Source of the DNA: Ulota crispa
Lineage: Eukaryota; Streptophyta; Bryopsida; Orthotrichales; Orthotrichaceae
Length of the DNA: 64,000 bases
Reading direction: 5' to 3'
Assembly: GCA_963920765.1 (NCBI GenBank)
Contig: OY987244.1
Span: 9,922,501 to 9,986,500 of the forward strand
Shown: one piece after another, positions 1 through 12,440 of the stretch
Numbering within the stretch: the first letter of the stretch is position 1
Layout: each line of letters opens with the position of its first letter
Program-made: the position numbers and the translations under genes
Notes under the pieces: model-generated
Told to the model about the DNA's origin: nothing
Databases searched by the model: none
What the model saw: only the letters and a program-made list of their open reading frames with translations

Positions 1-848
1 GCACTGGAAGGGGTGTCAGAATTTTTCAATACTTGTGCTCTGGGAATAGAGGCAAAGCGATTTGACAGGGGCGTAATTCTTGGAGACCAGATTCTGAGGT
101 TTTGAATTGCGCAAGGCTGAATTTGGAAAGAAATGGAAGAGACGTGAAGCTGATTTCATGAATTATGAAATCGTGAAACTGCTTTCTTTGCGAGATTTCA
201 CTGTTTCTTTCCATTTGTGGGCGCCGTGTGATCCTGAGCCCAAGAATGTCGTCCAGAAATACTACCTCGTGAGTCGAGTGCTGAAATTGCTATTCGAAAT
301 CCTCTCGTATTTGCTGAAGAAAGAAGCTCGGACGCTGTCATAATCGCAACTGTGACACTTGGCAACTCATGCTTGCTGATTGTGACGTCAGGAACGAGAA
401 TGACAGCATGCGCGCTCTTCAGACGTTGCTGCGTTTGAACATGTTTCTATAGAAAGTGTCAGAGTAAGCTTGATAGGCTCAAATTCGAAGCCCTAAATTC
501 CTTTCAGAAGCGGTCGCTCTCTCTTAGAGTTTCGAAGGCTTGTTGTAGAATTGTCTCCTCTTGCAGAACCCTACTCCCTCTCGCATTTTGACATTTCTTT
601 AACGGGAGCTCTGAATCATCTGTCGTGAAAGAGAATAACAGAACGCAGGCATGTGGACAAAATCCCACAACAGGGGAACGGCCGGTGCAGTTTGAGCGTG
701 TACTGATCTGAATAGAATTTACTATAGCGTGAAACGTATGCAATGCACTTTGCCGTGTTCTTGTGTTGTGAGAGTTTCGAGGGTGACGATGGTGAAGGGC
801 TGGTGTACCGGAGCGGCATGTAACTAATGAGGGGAGGGGTGGTCACAG
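1..848. other. Unresolved 5' flank or intron of the FAM210-type gene
   Basis: No coding exon is recognised here. A 78-codon frame at 107-343 (+) resembles nothing I know. The position directly before an acceptor (ending at 848) suggests that most of this stretch is an intron or 5' untranslated sequence. Confidence 0.4.
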
Positions 849-1801
849 ATATTCTCGGGCAAGGGCGATGAAGAAGGCAACGCAGGGAAAGGCAAGAAAA
901 CCAGCCAAGCCAAGGAGCTCCTGAAGCGCTACGGAGGGGCGTATTTGGCGACGTCCATATCCTTGTCGATCGTGTCGTTCGCACTCTGTTACGCGCTTGT
1001 GCAAGCAGGCGTGGACGTGCCCACCGTGTTGGAAAAGGTGCGTGGTTTCATGAAGTTTGCAAAACCCATGGTTCGTAATTGTTGTAAGGTAGCGACACCC
1101 CTCTCCGTGAGTGACAAATTCAAAAAAATTCAAAAAAAATTGGTCATGGGTGACAAAGTGATGGTTTTGGGTGACTGGCATGATGGTTCTGAGTGTCCCA
1201 TCTCACAATTTAAGAACTCCTCAAGTTAGTATTCTGAGCGTATGAGCACACTAAAGACTTCAGTAAGCATTGCTTTTAGCATCTCTTACACACAACTATA
1301 CATTTTCAATGATTTTGGACTTTGAAAAATCATTGTGAGAAAATGCTTGCCAATTGAAACTTTTAAGATTGATGCTAATATTTTTAACTTCCTCTTCCTT
1401 AACAATATTTTTTTGCCAAAGTTCATCAATTGATTTTCCCTACTCCAAAATCCTTGGTTTCACGCTTATGGGTGTTGCTACCTTACTTCGAACCAAGCGC
1501 TGTCAAAGTTTCTCATCAAGACAGGAGTATGAGATCCATGGCATGGCAGTCGTCTCTACCGAATCTGGTTTGCATTGAGATTACGTTCCGATGTGGACAC
1601 TGAGTTGGGGATTTTTTGGGCAATGACCAACAACAGGTGGGCATTCACGTGAACGAGACGGGCGAGAAGGTGGGCGCCGTTGCATTAGCGTATGCAGCAC
1701 ACAAGGCGCTGTCACCAGTTCGCTTTCCGCCCACGGTGGCGCTCACGCCCATCGTGGCCTCCTGGTTTGGCAAGAAGCCCGCTGACGACGCCTCCAAGTA
1801 G
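849..1801 (+). CDS. FAM210/DUF1279 domain protein, 3' part (two exons)
   Basis: Two exons join in phase: 849-1037 and 1637-1801 (stop TAG). The first follows an acceptor 'cacag' and ends at GAAAAG|GTGCGT; the second follows 'caacag' and starts GTGGGC. The joined protein has a charged K/G/E-rich stretch, then KELLKRYGGAYLATSI and a hydrophobic segment (SLSIVSFALCYALVQAGVDV), then NETGEKVGAVALAYAAHKA and SPVRFPPTVALTPIVASWFG, the hallmark order of the DUF1279 (FAM210) family. These are small organelle-associated membrane proteins; plant members are predicted for plastid or mitochondrion, and their biochemical role is poorly defined. The start codon and transit peptide are not visible: the frame is open at 849, so at least one 5' exon lies upstream or off the window. 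The 599-bp intron carries a miniature transposon (1085-1485). Family call is firm; the 5' end is not. Confidence 0.85.
1085..1485. mobile_element. Miniature inverted-repeat element in a FAM210 intron
   Basis: The left end reads TAAGGTAGCGACACCC and the right end, reverse-complemented, TAAGGTAGCAACACCC, giving a 16-bp terminal inverted repeat with one mismatch. The element is 401 bp long and has no coding capacity. A second copy lies at 30738-31145 in the opposite orientation and shares internal sequence (the block around 'tttagcatctc' and 'caatgattttggactttg'). No target duplication is clear. Confidence 0.75.
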
Positions 1802-4273
1802 GCCTTGTGCTCTGTACCGCTGTACATACTCCGGCTTTGCTTCTTTCTCCCACCGAGCTTGATATTCTTTGCTTTTTTTTCCCCTTGGGGCACCAGCACT
1901 AACTATCCTCATTGTTTTCTACTAGGCTAGTTTCCCTTTCGCCCAGTGTTGTACCCTGGCTCCCTTTGAATTCTGTCAATACATGCCTCACTCGGCAACA
2001 TTTGCGGTGAAGCTTGCGCTTTGTTTTGTTTGCCTTTATGTCTTACCTTGCGTTTGTTGCACTTCTTTCTTTCTTTTTGCTGTTCCTTTCTAAAGTAATT
2101 GTTTTGCAGTAGATTGTGTGTTTTCCTTGCCGTAGGGCTGACTTTCATTTACTGGTGAAATTGGCTAAGGTTCATGAAGTTTCGTTTAGTGTCTTCTCCT
2201 ATTTGCAAACAAGAGCTGGGCTGCTTGTTTTCATGTCGGTGGGCGAGGGTTGCAAAGGCAAGTGAAAGAGAGAGAGTGAGTCTGCCTGGTCTGCACTCTC
2301 GAGTTTGATGATATTTAGAAACCTGGAATGTATCATAACAAAAGTCTTGCGAGCAATGTAGTTACATTGTGCCCTCAGCTTCTTTCAATTGAGAGTCTCC
2401 CATTCTCTCTATAGTACTGCCTTCATCTCATTGATCATATTCATGAACTTTATCTATTAAACTGCCTATGGCAGGTCTGGGGATGTGACCCCTCATTGCC
2501 CATAGCAACCTTCAAAGTGATGGTGGTTTGGACGCGGTCTTTGAAAACCTTCTAGAGGTTCATAATGCAATTTAAATTGAAGCTTTGAGCTGGGCACACC
2601 AGCTTTTTTAAACCTCGCTTCTCTTGCCAATTGTTTTGGGGCAATGCATTGAGGCTTTGTCCTCCATCAATGTGAAATTGTAGGCCATCTATGGAAGGCC
2701 CCAAAGTTGGTTTGTACATTAGGTCAATAAATCCATTATTGTACGTTGTTTGGGAGGCATAACATCTAAGGGCAAGGTCTTATTACCAAGGAAAGGACCC
2801 CAAACCATGACAAAAAGGCACTCGCTTTTTGCAGGTGAGGGCTAGACAAGTAATGTATTGCTTGTGTTAAATTTTAAATGGACATAAAATCTTGTCACTT
2901 TCTAGTGTTCTATTGTCCAAAGGCTAGCCTTGCAACCTTTTGCTTATCAATTATGAACTTTTTTGCAATAATACAAGATTGGTAGCCCAATTTTTGGACT
3001 GTCTTTTGGATGGTGATGAAAAAGACCTTAGGCGGGTTGCCTACAATGTTGGCTAGTAGGCGTTAGCAATCTTGTACCATAAGGCATCTCAATGTTTGCA
3101 TATTAGTATGAGACAGCTTAGGAGGCTAGTCGGCTTGCTTTGGTGAGACAACAATACTTTGAGCGATGAAGTTCTCAAGCATAACATAAATGGTTGACAT
3201 TGGCATGCCAGGGAAATTGGCAATCTTGGTCCCCTTCAGAATAGCCTACCAAGGCGGGCTTTGAGTATGATTAGGAGCTCAATTGAAGCATTTGATGTGG
3301 TGGGTATATTGAAAGTTGTGGGTAGCCACGGAAAAAAATTTACTTCCTTTCGGATCCACTCTTCTTGAGTTTATTTGAAATAAGGCCATTGTCATTGTTA
3401 CTTTTGAGTGGATAGTCAACCACTCAGTACCCATGCAAGAGAAGCTCTTGGGCCAAAAACAAAAAAATCTCTCCTGTAAATTCTGAATTATTTGGGATTC
3501 GAAGAAGCTGCCATTTTGTGTAGATATTTTGATTTCATTTGTCATCCACTCGATATTTAAGCACTCAATATTTAGGCAATCAATATTCAAGCACTATTAG
3601 ACCAAAGACAGAAGTTGTTATATTGTCAATTCTGAATTGTTTTTGTTCACACAGCGATTCCAAAATCTCAGCATTTGATAAAGTGGGATTTTATACTGTT
3701 GCGTTTGGGTTGAAAAGCAGAAACTACTTGTGCTTTCTTTTGCGTTCTGAACTATGGTTTAAGTTACATGCTCAATTTATCTCAATTCCCAACAGCTGTA
3801 CACTACACTTCTCAAGATTTAACTGCACCGCTCACCAAACCCTAAGTAACTTACAAGTTCATTCCTGATAAATTACTCGTAAGCTTATGAATCCATAAGC
3901 CTATGAATCCATTTCCTACAAAATGGTCCAGGATGTGAAAAACAGGTACCCCAGGCCAACAGCAGGTACACCATACATACATCCATGTATGTATAAACGT
4001 ATACATACATATGTATGTATATGCATACATGTGCACATATGTATATGCGCACACCCATGTGTATATTAATAAAGTATGTAACGAAATTAATGCAAAACTA
4101 TGTTAAACATAATTTTGTTTCAAAGGAAATAAAAAGGTTTCAGGAAATTTTCAAAATGGCTAACTCCACATTTTGAGAAAAATAAATTATTCCTCTTGTA
4201 TGTGGTGAAGCTGCTCTTCATCTACGGTATCCTCCAAACAAAGCTGTACAAATAGAACTTTTGAAGCACTAAA
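1802..4273. other. Intergenic stretch with 3' UTR and simple repeats
   Basis: About 1802-2450 is probably the 3' untranslated region and terminator of the FAM210-type gene. The rest is AT-rich, with short frames only. A degenerate short repeat (variants of 'caatatttaagcactcaa') lies at 3550-3597. I see no gene. Confidence 0.4.
3965..4070. repeat. TACA/TGTA-rich microsatellite
   Basis: Imperfect runs of 'catacatac', 'atgtatgtat', 'gtatacatacat' and 'atgtgcacatatg'. The tract is self-complementary and could form hairpins. The short frames across it are products of the repeat. Confidence 0.8.
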
Positions 4274-4510
4274 CTAGCTTAGATATTTCTGGAATGCAAA
4301 AGATACGAAACTTTCATTATTGAAACAAAAGAAGTAGCAAAATCTTACATTTGGGTGGAAATTTTTGATAGCGGACACCACCAGCAAATCAGTAGACCCA
4401 GACCTAGAATAGGAGGTTGACCTAAAAAATGCCTCTGATACCATTCGTAATGAATTGCATGAATAAACCAGAAACGGGAGGGTACTGTGTTGGAAACCTA
4501 ACATAGAATG
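4274..4510 (-). mobile_element. Possible LTR-retrotransposon remnant with initiator-Met tRNA primer site
   Basis: On the minus strand 'TGGTATCAGAGG' (near 4433-4446) matches the usual plant retrotransposon primer-binding site for initiator tRNA-Met. A near-palindromic 'tgttggaaacctaaca' at 4489-4504 resembles copia-type LTR ends. Nothing of gag or pol follows and no paired LTR is seen, so at most a truncated fragment remains, just downstream of the CCT1 stop codon. Confidence 0.35.
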
Positions 4511-4681
4511 TTACAGACTACCACTCGCTGTCGGTCGATAATATCTTGTCTCTGTTGAAAATTTGATTACGATGATGAAGTGGCAAAACAACAGTAATCA
4601 ATTTTTTTAGGATGAAATGCTTGCGTAAAAACTCACAGACCATTGATGGAGGTATTAATCTAAATTCACTAAAAACTAAGC

Positions 4682-7600
4682 TCATTGTTCGCCGTCGTCC
4701 TCCTTGTATAGTTTGATCATATCGTCAATTCGTAAGATTGTGATTGCAGCTTCGGTTGCAAACTGTAGCCAAAGCATTACAATAGAATGGATCAATATCG
4801 TTACTTCAATTGCTATAGAAGCAGAAAAGAAAAGAAGTACTGCTCTACGAACAAAAACTCCACAGGTGTAACTAATAACCTCAATACCAGATAATTGATT
4901 TCCCACCTGAATAATTTTGACTTTGCTCATGGCTGGCTCGATCACTCCAGCTTCAATATTATTTCTGACTACTCCGTTGATCAAGTCTAACCCAGTCCTG
5001 TTCAAACAATAAAAGACACACCCAAGATTACACACACGCAAATAAAGCGGCAGCTACAGAATTACTCTAATTTAATAGTATGATGAGAAATGTCCAACAA
5101 ATCTCAAGACAAGCGTCTGTATCAATATATTATCTGAGCACTCCAGAAACAACTTATGTAATCATAAGAAACTTACCCAGCAAGGTGTTGCTTATTCGCC
5201 TTTGTTTGAGCATTGTGGTGGTATGCACGAAGTTTAGCAACTAATTCTGTAGAGTCCTTGGCTGCATTCACAGTCAGAACCTGACCATTTCCCAACCCAA
5301 ATGTTCAGATTAGGCTTTATAGATGATTCACAAGATGCTCAAGAGAAGAGACGATAACTTTTAGTGCTGTTGTTACTCATAACTTAGGTCTCAGCATGAA
5401 CATGATTACAGGGAACAACATAAATTTTGATTAAATCTATTATAGAAGTAAACCCTCGCCCGTTAAGCTTTCCTTTACTAGGACACGTTAATCGAGAAGG
5501 ACCAGGGACATGTAAAATATCTGTCATCGCTATATTTCAGTGTTCCTTGCACAGGCGGAAAAGAACATGTGGTACCTTGGGGATGACGAGAAGAGCCTCA
5601 GCAAATTCAGCTATGGCAAGTTGCTCTCGCGAACCCAAAGTAGTTGCCAAGTTTTCCAAGTACACTGACAAAGCAGCCTCCACAGCTCCTCCTCCTGCTA
5701 CGACCTGCCATATACAAAAAAATTTAAAAGAAAGAAGCATTTGAAAGACAAAGTTCAATTTAAACTAAGCTTACTTAGATTCCATCATCAAAGTTCTTTC
5801 TATGATAACCCATATTATCTTGCTGTAATTCACAGAAATGCTTCAAAATGCCATAATGCATTGCAAGTGAAGACCTAAATTGGAAAAAAAGAATCTGAGA
5901 ATTGAGCATTTGAATATATTTAGTAAATAATAAACACTCTACTTACAGTATTTGATTCCAAGGTACGCTTCACAATACTCAATGAATCGTGGATGGAGCG
6001 TTCCATTTCATCCAGCATATAGTCATTGGCTCCTCTCAATACGATTGAGACCTGCCAAAGGACAAAAAATCATGCCATAAACCCCTAATCCAGCATAAAG
6101 CATGTTAATACTTCAACAACAACATCGGAAAAGAAAATACAGATACAGAACGAAAACACGATACAACATTCCAATTAGAAGTTGATGGACTAGGAGAGTA
6201 GAAGTATTTAATTACCGCTCTAGAGCTCTTGGCACCCTTGATGAGAATGACGTCATCATCAGACACTCGTTCCTCTGTGACTTCCTCCGCATTCCCCAAA
6301 AAGGAAGCATCAAACGTCTCACCTCCTTCCATATCAGCAAAGGTAAGAACCTGCATCACAGTGATCATGTCAGGACTTACAACACATTATATGAGTTATT
6401 CATGCTGGCTATCGCAACAGTGAATACCTAGTAAAGACATCGAAAGATAATTCTAAGCCAGAATCAGTTACAAGAACATTCAACAAACTGACAATAACTA
6501 TATTTATTGTGATGAATGTGAGAATTAACCATTAAAACCCAAATCCTTTATCGCACCAACATTCAACATAGTAGTACCTGAGTGGCACCAGTAGCCTTGG
6601 CAATGTGACGCATATCTTCCTTGCTAACACGCCGCAATGCAATAGCTTTGGCTTCGACAAAGTACTGCCTCGACAAAAAGACAGTTCATGAAGGCACCTT
6701 CCATAATTCGATCAAACTTCCTAAAAGAAAGACGAAGCAATTTCTAGAAAAGAATCACAATTAATAAACCCAAAATCAAAGATGACGTCCTGGATTACAA
6801 TCTACAGGTTTGGCTAGAAGATATGCATGTTTCTTGCAAAATCTAAGCTACAACCTTTCTGTAATAAGCTTGGAACAAGAATACACATACCTTCAAAGCC
6901 ATATCGTCAATGCCCTTGGTGGTAAGGATCACATTCGCCCCTGCCTTGAGCATTTTTTCGATTCGTTCCTTTGTGATATCTAATTCCCTGAAGAAACAAA
7001 ATCGTTTATTAGAAATGAAAAACTAAACCTTCTAAATACGGCAATTCCACTCTCCAATGAGCCAAGTAACATACTCATCGCATAACCAGACAAAGACACA
7101 TAATTGCTGTTTTGCTTGTAACAATCAACCATAACATACAAATATACAAAAGTAATGAAGAAAAATATTGGATAAGATTTCCGTGAGTCATGGAAAAACG
7201 AGGAATCCAGAAATAAACAAATAAAATCCTAGAAGCCGAAGAACCAACCTTTGGCGAATTTTCTCTAATTCCCTGGGATCTGTGACAAGGACTTGTATCC
7301 CCATTTGCATCTTTGTCTTCTGCAAGTTGACATCTAAGCATGCAATGCGGGCTGGTGCCACTCGTTTAGGCATTCCCTGAGCAGCCCTACCTAGTGGCAA
7401 AGCATATCCATTGAGAAGGTAGCTCTCTCGAGCACTTTGCCCATGAGCCTTGAGAATGTTGATGGACTGTCCAATTGATCCCAAAAAACATGCATTTTAG
7501 GACATATCATAATGATGTTTCAATAAAAGAAAACGTTCAATAACATATGACCATACTAAGCAACTAGGAACCAAAAGAGTACCAATACAAGTTCACATGA

Positions 7601-10069
7601 AGATAATGCTTAGACTCCACAACTTCTCACTAGGTTGGTTTGGAAACCTTGATGGGATATCTAGTATCGCCTCTATCGGACGTAGTCTTGACAGCTTGAA
7701 CAGCATCGACGACCTGACGAATCACAATAAGCAGGAGCACAGTTATTAAAATATGATTGCAAAGGAGATGTACGAACAAACAAAAACATGAATCAGAATC
7801 CTATTTAAAGTGTAGAAACGTGCGATATGTCTAAAGAAGATGATGACGGCCTCTGAGTGAGAAATAGAAACCCCAGAACAAAATCTTCATCAGCTTTCGT
7901 TTAGCAGTCACATTTCAAATAGACAAATCTCTCAAAGCGAATGTGACAAATCTGACCCAAGTATCGTATACTAGATCAACTGCTCATACTGCACATGAAG
8001 GGAGCATAAATCAATTCATACCATCTTTGCAAAGAAGTCACAGTCAGGCCCGATAATCTTGGAAGACATGCTCGTCTTTGCACAATTGATTAAGGTATCC
8101 TTTCCAATCTTTTCAACCTGTATTTGTTGTAAATGGTTAGCAATGCGCCAGCACAAGAAAGCAGCCATGAACCGAGTTTCAAAAACATTCAAAATACTAA
8201 TGAAAAGCAGAAGAAGTGCTGTAAACACGGTACTTGAGGAGGAACGAAACAAGCAACATAAAACGATCCCAACTGGAATTCTAAGATGCAGAAACAATAC
8301 CTTCGTAGCAAGCTTCTCTTGAATATACTTGCACGCCTCACGCATGGCAAGCTGATAATAAATGTAACTCACGTGGTCAGAATCACGCTTATATTGATTT
8401 AGACCAAAGTTAGAATTGTGTTCAATGTTTTGATGAAACGATCCTAATGTATATTTGACCAAATAATTATCCTGATCGTCCAAATAGTAAACACTCTACC
8501 TCATATTAAATGCCAAAAAAATATTTCTGATATAGAGAAGAGCTGAACAGAGTAAAAGGACTTACTCGATAGCCACTGATAATCGAAGTAGGATGAATCT
8601 TGATCCTAACCAAGTCATTTGCTCTCTGTGTGTAAGCAAAAAAACTTGGAGCATCAGTCCCGCCTAATGGATAAGCAAGTTTGAATGCAATATTACGCAA
8701 TGTAAAATGAATGGCATCAAATGACATAGCCAAAATCATAAAACTTCCTTGAGTACGAGCATATCTCTTAAAACAAAGTGAGCAATCGTAACTGCCAATG
8801 ACAAAGAGAAACTTTAAAAACTAAAACGGACGTGAGAGTTGTGTTAATCACCTTAAGAAGCTCTGCAGCAATGATAACAACAGAGGTTGTTCCATCTCCA
8901 ACTTCCCGATCTTGCAGCTCGGCTAGCTCTACCAATACCTGATGGGAGCTCATGTGTGAGTTGATCTTTGTTTGAACACAACACCTAACCATTTCTTGGG
9001 ATAACATTCTTGGAAACCAAATTCTATTGATAATCATAATTTATCCAACCAAACGCAAAGCACCGGTGTACCACACATCACTACAAGCGATGACATACTA
9101 TGAATATTATCATAGTTGAATGAAAAGCTAATGCATGCAGAGACTGAACAAATGCAAATCTAAATACCTAAGCTCGAGCACTAATGTCATGATGAACCTC
9201 GATCACATAAATAAGAGTAGAAAAGCAAACAACCATCATAACTCTAAACATAACCACGCGGTATTGCCAACTCTCTTACCAAAACGCACCAAAATTTGCA
9301 CACTAATACAAAAACAACAGCAGCATTTTACCTTCGCAGCAGGGTGCTCAACCTCCAGCATTTTTAAAATGGTGGCTCCGTCATTAGTTATGGTCACATC
9401 GCCAATATCATCCACAAGCATCTGCAAACCAGGACAATTCAAGGTTATATCAAAATGTTACAAATTAACCTTCCTCTCATGATAGCCCCTAATCAAAAAC
9501 TCTGAATGATATTAGCAAAACCAAGTAGGTCCTACTGCTCTGCAGCTAAGGCATACAGCCTCTTCACCTTCATGCCAGTTGTCAAAACAGGAAAGATATT
9601 GCAGATACGAAAAATTTAGTCAATCGAGTGAAACTTGAATAATGGAATAAAATTGTAGACGCACCTTGTCAAGACCAACAGGTCCTAATGAAGTTTTGAC
9701 AATGTTGGCGATGGCTTGGCAAGCCATAACTGTATTTCATCAATCACCACAACTACCACATCATCATCAGTTTCCGCATTCAAAGCGAACTTCAATCACA
9801 ACCGATCACACTACGGTACACTCTCGACACCCCTCGATTCCGTGTTAACCTCCAAAACTTCCAAAACCTTCGAAAGCTCTGAAACTTCGACAACCTCGAC
9901 AACCTCAAGGAACTCGAAAAATGTAAGAAAATCCACACCAGACACTCAGGTAACCGAACAGGTTCCGCCAAACCCTAAACCCTAGTTGCAAGAAACGGAA
10001 CTAACCATTCTGAGTTCGGACATCTTGGCCAGTTTGCCGATCGCCGAGAATACTCAAGTTCTGCGACAT
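4682..10069 (-). CDS. CCT1: T-complex protein 1 subunit alpha (CCT1)
   Basis: Subunit alpha of the eight-member cytosolic CCT/TRiC chaperonin, which folds actin, tubulin and other proteins using ATP. Seventeen exons, all GT-AG and in phase: 10069-10006, 9729-9665, 9421-9332, 8938-8852, 8625-8566, 8351-8301, 8117-8022, 7713-7648, 7466-7249, 6987-6891, 6664-6578, 6350-6216, 6051-5947, 5704-5576, 5280-5177, 4997-4907 and 4762-4682 (TGA). They sum to 1626 nt (541 aa), close to the roughly 545 aa of other plant CCT1. ATP-binding motifs are intact: NDGATI (56-61), GDGTTS (87-92) and VVAGGGAVE (408-416). The C-terminus [18 protein letters not shown] is typical of the alpha subunit, which separates it from CCT2-8. 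The N-terminus starts [21 protein letters not shown], as in CCT1, which fixes the start. No lesion is seen. Confidence 0.96.
9970..9984 (-). promoter_or_regulatory. Telobox in CCT1 intron 1
   Basis: AAACCCTAAACCCTA, two units of the plant telomere-type repeat, lies in the first intron (9730-10005), about 100 bp from the start codon. Teloboxes are common near the 5' ends of plant genes for translation and protein-folding factors and bind MYB-type or Polycomb-recruiting proteins. A regulatory role here is inferred from motif and position only. Confidence 0.5.
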
Positions 10070-10358
10070 GATTTAGCACTCGTGAGCGCAATCGCATGCG
10101 TCGATAGAAGGTTCTACAATGCCAGGCGAGTGTTTCAACAAAATTCTGGAGATCCTCGCAGCAACAGCAAAGGAGAGAAGAACAGAGAGAGCTGTGTCAA
10201 GGCTGCTGACCCTGAAACCTTGAGGGAGGAGACGGCGTGCTCTCATGGATCCCAAGATGGATGAATGATTTTCATCGGATTATCATCGATTTGGCCAGTC
10301 CCCTATGTTTTGGAAGGTGGTATTTGTACGTAGAAAATACACTATTTTCATGATTTAA
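10070..10358 (-). promoter_or_regulatory. CCT1 5' UTR and proximal promoter
   Basis: This 290-bp stretch separates the CCT1 start codon from a TTAA-flanked transposon. It is richer in GC than its surroundings and open in several frames without similarity to anything I recognise. No TATA box is evident. The distal promoter must lie inside or beyond the transposon. Confidence 0.5.
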
Positions 10359-10904
10359 CCCCTGAAGGGCCTGAACGCCCTTTGTGGCCGTACGTGTGAT
10401 TGTAAGGTAGAAGGCTCGAAAACCGTCCAGGCTCGAAAATCGCTCACCTTTCAAAATGTTCTGTACATGTATTTTCTTATAGATTTCTATAATATACAGC
10501 GGATGTACATTTAAGGAGGTGTACTATTTTAGAGTCCTATGATCTTTTCACTTCAAAATTTCACAACTAATTCTACAAAACTCCAAAAAATATGAAACAA
10601 TTTAGGCTAGATGTCAATTCTTCTTATCTTTCATAGAAATTTTATTGAAAAATATTTCAAGAAGTTCTACCTCCCCAAAATTCAATTTCAGCCCTTAGAT
10701 GGTCGGTTTTTGAGCCTTCTACCTTATAAATGAACTTGTTTGAGCTGCTCTGAGGCCTTTTCAAATTTTTTTATGCACCCACCATCATACAACCCTTCAA
10801 TATGTATGATTGTAACACTTAATTTTCAGTTGATTCAAACTTTTGAATATTGGTTGCAATTGTATTTGGTACCGTAGCTTTAGAGCCCAAGGGCCCTTCA
10901 GGGG
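10359..10904. mobile_element. TTAA-flanked element, 546 bp
   Basis: TTAA (10355-10358) is followed by CCCCTGAAGGGCC, and the right end reads GGCCCTTCAGGGG followed by TTAA (10905-10908). The 13-bp terminal repeats match perfectly. Sub-terminal segments are also inverted: 'aaggtagaaggctcgaaaac' near 10406 against 'tttttgagccttctacctta' near 10705. There is no coding capacity. It sits immediately upstream of CCT1. Confidence 0.8.
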
Positions 10905-10908
10905 TTAA

Positions 10909-11135
10909 TCCTTAAACGACCATAGGGAATAGTATTTACGTTGACATATAACTGTCATTTGTTACCAATAAAAAAAACTTAATTTGGGATCTCAAGTAGC
11001 TCACTAGAACCACATTGATCTATTCTCCAACTTCTTTGTTAGTCTCAAATGTAGTAGAAGTGTGAATCCTTTCCAAATACAAGAAAGATATCTTGTATTG
11101 TACTAGTCACAAAGGGCCTTTCAGTCATTTAAGGG
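10909..11135 (+). mobile_element. TTAA-flanked miniature element, left member of an inverted pair
   Basis: 227 bp between TTAA at 10905-10908 (shared with the 546-bp element) and TTAA at 11136-11139. Ends are TCCTTAAACGACC and, reverse-complemented, CCCTTAAATGACT. It is an inverted copy of 11140-11365, with long near-identical blocks such as 'ttgggatctcaagtagctca'. Confidence 0.75.
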
Positions 11136-11139
11136 TTAA

Positions 11140-11365
11140 CCCCTAAAGGATGGAGGGTGTTGCTACGAACAGTAGAATACAAGGTGTTTTTCTTGTATTT
11201 GGAATAAATTCACACCTTTATTGCATTTAAGATCAATAAAGAAGTTGGAGAATAGATCAATGCAATTCTAGTGAGCTACTTGAGATCCCAAATTAAAATT
11301 TCTTATTGATAGCAAATGACAATTATACATCAGCTTATATATTATACCCTAGGGTTGTTTAAGGG
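11140..11365 (-). mobile_element. TTAA-flanked miniature element, right member of an inverted pair
   Basis: 226 bp between TTAA at 11136-11139 and TTAA at 11366-11369. It is the reverse complement of the preceding element with scattered differences. The two could instead be one 457-bp foldback element with an internal TTAA. Confidence 0.75.
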
Positions 11366-12069
11366 TTAACATGAGAAGCCTTGATTTTTCCCATTTGAGT
11401 TCTAATTTCTTTTAATGCAGAAATGATGAGCAATGAGTTTGAAACAACAATGAAAGAGGTTCACTTTCATATACCTAGATGAAGGATATAACTCTATTGA
11501 TTGTCGAACCATAAGTGGACTACAAATTTATTTTTTGTTGTAATTGTCGTTAATTGGATCGTTATAAACGCTGCAAATTCTTTGTTTTGACAAGTTATTC
11601 CAAGATAATCCAAGAGAAGGAGAAACATCTTTAAGCTCTTTATAAAATTGGTATAAACTAAAAGTCTTTGTAACGTAAGTTTCACATCACAATCTTCAAA
11701 GACAATGCAAGGGCCATTACAACCATGCAATGTACTTAATCTTCCAAAAAAAATTATATCATACTACGTGATTTTTAAAAAAACGATTTTCTATATCATG
11801 AATGGTTATTGTTTGTTTTGGATAAACTCAAATTAACTAGCTATTTTTTTCAATTCTATTGACACTAGAAGAAAAAGGGGTCAAATCTAATTGACTAGTA
11901 TACAACTCCATGTCCAAAACAATTGCACCAAGACTGCAGAATGACTATAAGAAATGGTGGAGTTGAGGGAGATGCAGTGTAGTAGTACTATTCTCTGTCA
12001 CGGATGAAGTTTGTTTCAAATAGATGAAGTTGGTTTTCATTACCTATTTTAGATTCACTAGCAGATGAA

Positions 12070-12440
12070 TATGCTGCAACTCTGACATTCCTCTGACAAT
12101 TGTGCCAACTAGTTATTGGGGGGTTGAAGTTCTTTACAACTAGTGGGCTACCATTACTCCAATGCTACTCAAGAACAACTCAAAAAGAACTATGGCCAAG
12201 TTTTCTAGAAAATTTCAAGGACCTTATTATTTTAGCTACCCGTCGTGATGCCCCTATGCTGCAGTTTTGACATTCCTTTGACAACTCAGTCAGCTAGTTG
12301 TAAGGGAGTTGAGGTTCTTTACAACTAGTGGGCTACCATTACTCCACTACTACTCAAAAACAACTCAAAAAACACTATGCCCAAGTTTTTTAGAAAATTT
12401 CAAGGACCTTGTTATTTTAACTGTCTGTCGTGATGCCTCA
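12070..12440. repeat. Tandem direct repeat, two units of about 185 bp
   Basis: Units start at about 12070 and 12255. Both run from 'tatgctgca' through 'ctttacaactagtgggctac' and 'aaatttcaaggacctt' to 'cgtcgtgatgcc'/'tgtcgtgatgcc'. It lies in the sub-terminal part of the CACTA element. Confidence 0.8.
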
